From: an uncultured Christensenella sp.
Lineage (GTDB): Bacteria; Bacillota; Clostridia; Christensenellales; Pumilibacteraceae
NCBI GenBank assembly: GCA_910578545.1
Contig: CAJTPT010000002.1
Span: forward strand, 124,001 to 188,000
Direction of reading: 5' to 3'
DNA length: 64,000 nt
The notes beneath the pieces are model-generated. The model ran no database searches and was not told the DNA's origin. It saw nothing but the letters and a program-made list of their open reading frames with translations. The position numbers were made by a program, and so were the translations under genes. Of the stretch, positions 59,381-64,000 are shown in pieces; position 1 is the first letter of the stretch, and every line of letters starts with the position of its first letter.

Positions 59381-59995
59381 ATGGAATTACACACACTTAC
59401 TCTTGGCGATTATGCCACTAATACTTACGTTATTGCAGAGAACGGCTCTGCTATCATTATCGACCCTGCAATAGACAACGGGATAATTGAGGATTTTTTA
59501 ATCAAGCACAACGTGAGGGCGGAAACCGTTTTGATTACTCACGCGCATTTCGATCATATATGCGGCGTTGCGGCGCTTGAGCGTGCGGGCGCCGAAATTT
59601 ACATATCGTATACCGATTACGAGCTTCTTAAACAGCATGACTTTAACATAGATTTAGGCTTTTTTGCACGTAGAGTAGAGGCATTTAACGCATATCGTTT
59701 AGTTAGTGAGGGCGTCGAACTTGCGCTGTGCAATCATACATTCAAAGTGGTTGAAACACCCGGACATACCCCGGGCGGCGTATGTTACGTCATGGACGGA
59801 AAGTGTATTTTTTCGGGCGATACGTTGTTTAACTTAAGCGTCGGACGCACGGATTTTCCGTTTTGCTCAAACAGTCGGTTAAAACAATCGCTCAAAAAGC
59901 TTTTTTCTCTTGACGGGGAATATACCGTTTATCCCGGTCACGGCAACTCTACTACGCTCAATTACGAGCGGAAATACAATCCATATGCAACTTGA
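59381..59995 (+). CDS. Metallo-beta-lactamase-fold hydrolase (glyoxalase II-like)
   Basis: 204-aa MBL-fold hydrolase. Zinc motif THAHFDHICG, further ligands in ETPGHTPGGVCY, FSGDTLF and YPGHGNSTT. It resembles the small YcbL/GloB-like hydrolases; substrate not determined. In Bacillus and clostridia a similar gene follows relA and dtd. It is 8 bases after relA and overlaps hemZ. Confidence 0.88.
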   Translation: MELHTLTLGDYATNTYVIAENGSAIIIDPAIDNGIIEDFLIKHNVRAETVLITHAHFDHICGVAALERAGAEIYISYTDYELLKQHDFNIDLGFFARRVEAFNAYRLVSEGVELALCNHTFKVVETPGHTPGGVCYVMDGKCIFSGDTLFNLSVGRTDFPFCSNSRLKQSLKKLFSLDGEYTVYPGHGNSTTLNYERKYNPYAT

Positions 59996-61346
59996 TATTC
60001 ATAGCAGTACGGAATTATCGGACGTTGCTAAGCTTTTTTACGGCGACGATTTTCCTAATATTTTTCTTGCGCAAGACGGTCAAACTTTTGACGTTTATGT
60101 CGGTGAAAACTCTTATCATTTTGAATATACCGACGGAGTATATTCAATCATGCCGCAAGACCATGCCGACAAAAGGCTTGCAAAAATAGCTGTGTATGAC
60201 GCGTTGGTCGATTATACGGGGCGAATTATGCCGTGGGGCGCATTGACAGGGGTGCGCCCGACTAAGCTGTTTTACGAATGTATGGGGCTTGGGTACAGCG
60301 TTGACGAGTCCAAATCGCTTATGCAAAAAATTTACAGAGTAAGCGAAGCTCGTGCCGACGTGCTTAAAAAAATAATATTGTCACAATCCGGTAACGTTAG
60401 ATTTGCGCCGGAATATATAAATCTTTACGTACACATTCCATACTGCACGACTCGGTGTAGCTATTGCTCGTTTGTTTCTATGCCGATTGATAAGTGCAAA
60501 AAGCAGTCGGAAGACTACGTGCTAAGGCTTTGCGACGAGATTAAAGCATCTTTGGATTTGCTTAAAAACCACGGTAAAAAAATCCTTTCGGTTTATATAG
60601 GAGGGGGAACGCCCACCGCGATAGACGATCATTTGTTTGATATGCTCTTGTCCGCTCTCGGCAATTTCGACTGTGAATATACTTGTGAAGCTGGTAGACC
60701 CGATACGGTAACTGCCGAAAAATGCAATATCATGCGTGCTCACGGCGTAACGCGTGTTTGCGTTAATCCGCAAACTCTTAACGAAAAAACGCTTGAGCTG
60801 ATAGGCCGCAGGCACAGCGTGCAACAGTTTTTCGATGCGTACGAAGCTGTTAAAAATCGGGGGTTCGATATTAATTGCGATTTAATCGCAGGGCTGCCCG
60901 AGGAAACTGCGGACGATTTTGTTACGAGCTTTGAAGCCATTCGCGCGCTAAAGCCCGATAATATAACCGTGCACTCGCTTTCCAAAAAGAACGGGAGCGC
61001 GCTCAGATATTCCGATCGAAGTAACAAGCAAACGTATGCAATGCTCGATTACGCTTTAAGCAATATGGGCGAATATGCGCCGTATTACCTATACCGTCAG
61101 AAGCGGCAAGAATGCAATCTTGAAAACGTCGGTCTTTCGCTTCCAAATAAAACGTGTGTAAATAATATCACGACAATGGAAGAAACGGTAAGCGTTATGG
61201 CGTGCGGCGCAGGCGCGATATCTAAGGTAATAGGTAACGGGACGATTACGCGTTTTGCAAATATGCGCGACGTCGGACAGTACATATCGCGCTATGACGA
61301 GCGGCTCAAAGCCAAGCTTAATTATTTTTCCTCGCAATTTAAATAG
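59985..61346 (+). CDS. hemZ: HemZ-type coproporphyrinogen III oxidase-like radical SAM protein
   Basis: 453-aa HemZ-family radical SAM enzyme of the HemN superfamily. An N-terminal family-specific domain (about 1-130, ending GALTGVRPTKL) precedes the radical SAM core with CTTRCSYCSF, the SAM-binding IGGGTPTA and HSVQQFFDAY. Members are annotated as oxygen-independent coproporphyrinogen dehydrogenase, but no other heme gene is here, so activity is uncertain. The ORF can be extended to 59910; the ATG at 59985 gives a normal N terminus. Confidence 0.82.
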   Translation: MQLDIHSSTELSDVAKLFYGDDFPNIFLAQDGQTFDVYVGENSYHFEYTDGVYSIMPQDHADKRLAKIAVYDALVDYTGRIMPWGALTGVRPTKLFYECMGLGYSVDESKSLMQKIYRVSEARADVLKKIILSQSGNVRFAPEYINLYVHIPYCTTRCSYCSFVSMPIDKCKKQSEDYVLRLCDEIKASLDLLKNHGKKILSVYIGGGTPTAIDDHLFDMLLSALGNFDCEYTCEAGRPDTVTAEKCNIMRAHGVTRVCVNPQTLNEKTLELIGRRHSVQQFFDAYEAVKNRGFDINCDLIAGLPEETADDFVTSFEAIRALKPDNITVHSLSKKNGSALRYSDRSNKQTYAMLDYALSNMGEYAPYYLYRQKRQECNLENVGLSLPNKTCVNNITTMEETVSVMACGAGAISKVIGNGTITRFANMRDVGQYISRYDERLKAKLNYFSSQFK

Positions 61347-61365
61347 TCGTTTATGGGTAAAGTAC

Positions 61366-61394
61366 TGTACAAATTCGGCAAAAAGTTGTATAAT
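61366..61394 (+). promoter_or_regulatory. Promoter of miaB-mutS, predicts a leaderless mRNA
   Basis: TGTACA (61366-61371, weak -35), 17-base spacer, exact TATAAT (61389-61394). The miaB ATG (61402) is seven bases after the -10. No Shine-Dalgarno. Confidence 0.55.
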
Positions 61395-61401
61395 TATTAA
61401 A

Positions 61402-62697
61402 ATGAACAAAAGCTATTTTATTTACACATACGGCTGTCAGATGAACGTTCATGAGTCGGAAAAGCTTGCGGGCATACTTTCGGGTATGGGTTATATCGAG
61501 GCTCAAGACGTAAGTGACGCCGATATAATCGTTATGAACACCTGTTGCGTGCGCGAAACGGCGGAAACCAAGGTGTACGGACATCTCGGGCGCATAAAAA
61601 GTCAAAAGAAGCCCGGCTCTGTATTAGCGGTTTGCGGGTGCATGACTCAGCAACAGGGCGCCGCTGATAGGCTTGTTAAGCGGTGTGGTTTTGTGGACAT
61701 AGTTATCGGAACGTTTAATCAGCCGCGGCTCTGCGATTATATAAACGAGTTTTTGCATACAGGAACGCGAATTGTCGAGGTATGGGCATCCGAAAATGAC
61801 GGGGATTGTGCCGAAACGTCTAACGTAAAAAGGTCGTCGGGTATAAATGCCTGGGTAAATATTATGTACGGGTGCAATAATTTTTGTACATACTGCATAG
61901 TTCCGTACGTTCGCGGCAGAGAGCGGTCGCGCCCTATAGACGATATAATATCCGACGTCGACGGACTTTTGTCCGACGGATACAAACAAATAACGCTTTT
62001 GGGTCAAAACGTAAATTCATACAGCTACAAGGATAAAACATTTATCGATCTTTTAAAATCGCTCGAAAGCGACAAGAAGTATCGTCTTAAGTTTATGACG
62101 TCACACCCCAAGGACGTTTCGCCCGAGCTTGCGAGTCTTATGGCGCAGTCAAAGACTCTCGCAAAAAATCTGCATTTGCCCGTACAGTCGGGGAGCAACC
62201 GTATTCTTTCGGAAATGAACAGGCGGTATACTCGCGAGCAGTATTTTGATAAAATTTCACGTTTTAAGCAGGAAATGCCTGATATCGGACTTAGCTCGGA
62301 TATTATGGTTGGATTTCCCACAGAAACGGAAGAGGACTTTGTACAAACGTTGGACCTTGTCGAGCGCGTAAAATACAATAATTTGTTTATGTTTATATAT
62401 TCGCGCCGCAGTGGTACGCCTGCAGATAAAATGCCACAGCTTGATTATGCTACCAAGCAAAAGCGAATAGACAGACTGATTAAATTTCAATTTGAAATTT
62501 CCAAAGCCGTTGCCGCCGAAAAGATCGGAAAAGTCTACGAGGTGCTCGTTTCGGATAAGACAGACGGTAAATGTTATGGCAAAGCGGAAAACGATATTGC
62601 TATTTCGTTTAAAAGCGATACGGTCAACGTCGGCGACTTTGTATCGGTCAAGGTTGCGTCGGCTAAAAACGCTAATTTAACAGGTGAGGTGATATAA
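61402..62697 (+). CDS. miaB: tRNA-2-methylthio-N6-dimethylallyladenosine synthase
   Basis: 431-aa methylthiotransferase that modifies A37 of tRNAs reading UNN codons. N-terminal UPF0004 domain with GCQMNVHESE (C12), NTCCVRE and CGC; radical SAM site CNNFCTYC in YGCNNFCTYCIVPYVRGRE; C-terminal TRAM domain (about 370-431). The frame runs back to 61255, inside hemZ, but family alignment begins at MNKSYFIYTYGC (61402). Start codon lies seven bases after a TATAAT with no ribosome site. Overlaps mutS by one base. Confidence 0.94.
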   Translation: MNKSYFIYTYGCQMNVHESEKLAGILSGMGYIEAQDVSDADIIVMNTCCVRETAETKVYGHLGRIKSQKKPGSVLAVCGCMTQQQGAADRLVKRCGFVDIVIGTFNQPRLCDYINEFLHTGTRIVEVWASENDGDCAETSNVKRSSGINAWVNIMYGCNNFCTYCIVPYVRGRERSRPIDDIISDVDGLLSDGYKQITLLGQNVNSYSYKDKTFIDLLKSLESDKKYRLKFMTSHPKDVSPELASLMAQSKTLAKNLHLPVQSGSNRILSEMNRRYTREQYFDKISRFKQEMPDIGLSSDIMVGFPTETEEDFVQTLDLVERVKYNNLFMFIYSRRSGTPADKMPQLDYATKQKRIDRLIKFQFEISKAVAAEKIGKVYEVLVSDKTDGKCYGKAENDIAISFKSDTVNVGDFVSVKVASAKNANLTGEVI

Positions 62698-64000
62698 TGG
62701 CTTTATCGCCCATGATGACGCAGTACAGAAAGATAAAAAGCGACTATCCCGATACGATACTTATGTTTCGGCTCGGTGATTTTTACGAGATGTTTTTTGA
62801 CGACGCCGTAACTGTTTCCAAAGAGCTTGATTTAACGCTGACCGGCAGAGCGTGCGGCAATAACGAGCGCGCGCCGATGTGCGGCGTACCGCATCACGCC
62901 GTCCAAGGCTATATTGCAAAGCTGCTTAAAAAGGGTTATAAGGTCGCCATTTGCGAGCAAATGCAAGATCCCGCCGAAGTAAAAGGCATAGTCGATCGCG
63001 AGGTTACGCGCATTATTACCGGCGGTACGATAACCGATATCGACAGTTTGAGCGAGGATAAAAACAACTTTTTAATGTCGCTGTATCTTGACGAAAAGGG
63101 CGTCGGTGCGGTTTGGACAGATATAACCACGGCGGAAACGTATAATCACTACGTACCGTGTCCGGTAAAAGTCAAGCTTAACGATTTGTTGCTGAGGATA
63201 CGCCCGTCGGAGATAATCGCAAATTCTAAGATGATGGAAGAGAGCGTCGAGCTTTCGGCTGTCAAGTACGGGTCTGTGTGCATGCTTTCTCAATACGACG
63301 ACGCTATGTACGACTTTGATACGGCTAAGCGTGCTCTTTCCGAGGTTTTGGACGAAAAGGAACTTAAAAAGCTGTGCTTAACGCCTGCATGCGTATGTGC
63401 GGAAGGCGCATTGGTCGCGTATGTAAGACACAATCAATTCCGCAGGGATATCAATATCGGCAATTCCGAAAGCTACGAGTCGGAATTGTATATGGATATC
63501 GATTCCAATTCGGCAAGAACCCTTGAGCTTGTCGAGTCACAAAGTCGCAAACGCGGAACGACTCTTCGCGACGTAATAAACAAAACGTGCACGCCAATGG
63601 GCGACCGTCAACTTCAAAAGTGGATATTGCGCCCGCTGTGCAATAAGTCTGCTATCGATAGACGGCTTGCCGCTGTGGACGAGCTGTACCGAGATACTAT
63701 AATGCGCGAACGACTGCGCACATCGCTTGCCGCCATAAAGGATATAGTAAGAATTTCGGCAAACTTGTCACTTGGAGAAATAAAACAGCGCGACACGCTT
63801 GCGCTTAACGTTTCGTTCCACGCTTTGCCCGACATCAAGAATACGCTTTCGTCTGCGCCGTCGCCGTTACTAAATGATATAAACAATCGTATTGACGTAA
63901 TGGACGAGCTTGCGGATCTTATAGATCGCGCAGTATATACGCCGACGAATGCTGACGGCAAGGACGAGGTTTATATTATTAAGTCGGGGTATGACGCACA
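62697..64000 (+). CDS. mutS: DNA mismatch repair protein MutS (3' truncated by window edge)
   Basis: N-terminal 434 residues of MutS; the gene runs past the window end. Mismatch-binding FxE motif is F29-x-E31 in RLGDFYEMFF, followed by the connector and the lever/core domains (SARTLELVESQSRKRG, MGDRQLQKWI). The C-terminal ATPase lies outside. Start ATG overlaps the miaB stop (TAATG), with AGGTGAGGTG upstream as ribosome site. miaB-mutS(-mutL) is the standard Firmicutes order. Confidence 0.95.
   Translation, partial: MALSPMMTQYRKIKSDYPDTILMFRLGDFYEMFFDDAVTVSKELDLTLTGRACGNNERAPMCGVPHHAVQGYIAKLLKKGYKVAICEQMQDPAEVKGIVDREVTRIITGGTITDIDSLSEDKNNFLMSLYLDEKGVGAVWTDITTAETYNHYVPCPVKVKLNDLLLRIRPSEIIANSKMMEESVELSAVKYGSVCMLSQYDDAMYDFDTAKRALSEVLDEKELKKLCLTPACVCAEGALVAYVRHNQFRRDINIGNSESYESELYMDIDSNSARTLELVESQSRKRGTTLRDVINKTCTPMGDRQLQKWILRPLCNKSAIDRRLAAVDELYRDTIMRERLRTSLAAIKDIVRISANLSLGEIKQRDTLALNVSFHALPDIKNTLSSAPSPLLNDINNRIDVMDELADLIDRAVYTPTNADGKDEVYIIKSGYDA

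Noticed and set aside
1..64000. CRISPR arrays, insertion sequences, prophage or integrase genes
   Set aside because: No regularly spaced repeats, transposase or phage-type gene was recognised anywhere in the window.

Overview
The window reads as one chromosomal stretch of an endospore-forming member of the Bacillota, most likely an uncultured Clostridia lineage. The evidence is the sporulation genes (spoIVB, a SpoIIM-like gene, dacF-type carboxypeptidase, the tiny spoVM, ytfJ/gerW, a ytxC-like gene), the clostridial IspH-RpsA fusion, the SCIFF peptide with its radical SAM maturase, the glgC-glgD pair, and gene orders close to Bacillus/Clostridium (rpe-spoVM-rpmB(reverse)-asp23-fakA-recG; infC-rpmI-rplT; scpA-scpB-DUF2953-ytfJ-dacB-rluB; yajC-secD-secF-recJ-relA-hemZ; miaB-mutS). 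Almost all genes lie on the + strand. The exceptions are rpmB, one lipoprotein gene and a three-tRNA cluster.

Layout. 1-7.1 kb: folD(partial)-xseA-xseB-ispA-dxs-nadK-recN (one-carbon metabolism, DNA repair, isoprenoid precursors, NADP). 7.1-11.2 kb: sporulation and envelope block (spoIVB, SpoIIM-like, D,D-carboxypeptidase, rpe, spoVM, rpmB). 11.4-17.6 kb: asp23, fakA, recG, comEC, a lipoprotein. 17.7-26.9 kb: infC-rpmI-rplT with an attenuator-type leader, a TrmH-family methyltransferase, yebC, lysA, an M50 protease, scpAB, DUF2953, gerW-like, dacB, rluB. 27.1-31.9 kb: a biotin-dependent carboxyltransferase / sodium-pump cluster. 31.9-40 kb: surE, a BaiN-like flavoprotein, an AroH-Cmk fusion, plsC, ispH-rpsA, an unknown zinc-ribbon protein, an M19 dipeptidase. 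40.5-44.4 kb: glycogen synthesis. 44.5-47.5 kb: a lexA-Y-family polymerase-YolD SOS cassette, then a decayed MATE / cytidylate-kinase-like locus that still has a promoter and a structured leader. 47.6-48 kb: tRNA-Leu, tRNA-Cys, tRNA-Val. 48.1-51.7 kb: ytxC-like, yajC, a TIGR04086-type protein, scfA, scfB. 51.8-64 kb: secD, secF, recJ, relA, an MBL hydrolase, hemZ, miaB, mutS (partial).

The genes themselves are mostly core functions. The less ordinary signals are in expression. (i) Six genes have a promoter -10 element ending only 5-7 bases before the start codon and no Shine-Dalgarno, which predicts leaderless mRNAs. (ii) Several intrinsic terminators are built into the start region of the next gene. 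(iii) infC has an AUU start behind a terminator-type leader. (iv) The SpoIIM-like gene has a near-consensus sigma-E promoter placed so that the start codon is about +1. (v) lexA has a 17-bp palindrome unlike the usual Firmicutes LexA box. Two architectural points also stand out: a chorismate-mutase (AroH) fold fused to cytidylate kinase, and a sodium-pump cluster carrying two different carboxyltransferase subunits with one biotin carrier. No CRISPR array, intact insertion sequence or prophage was seen.
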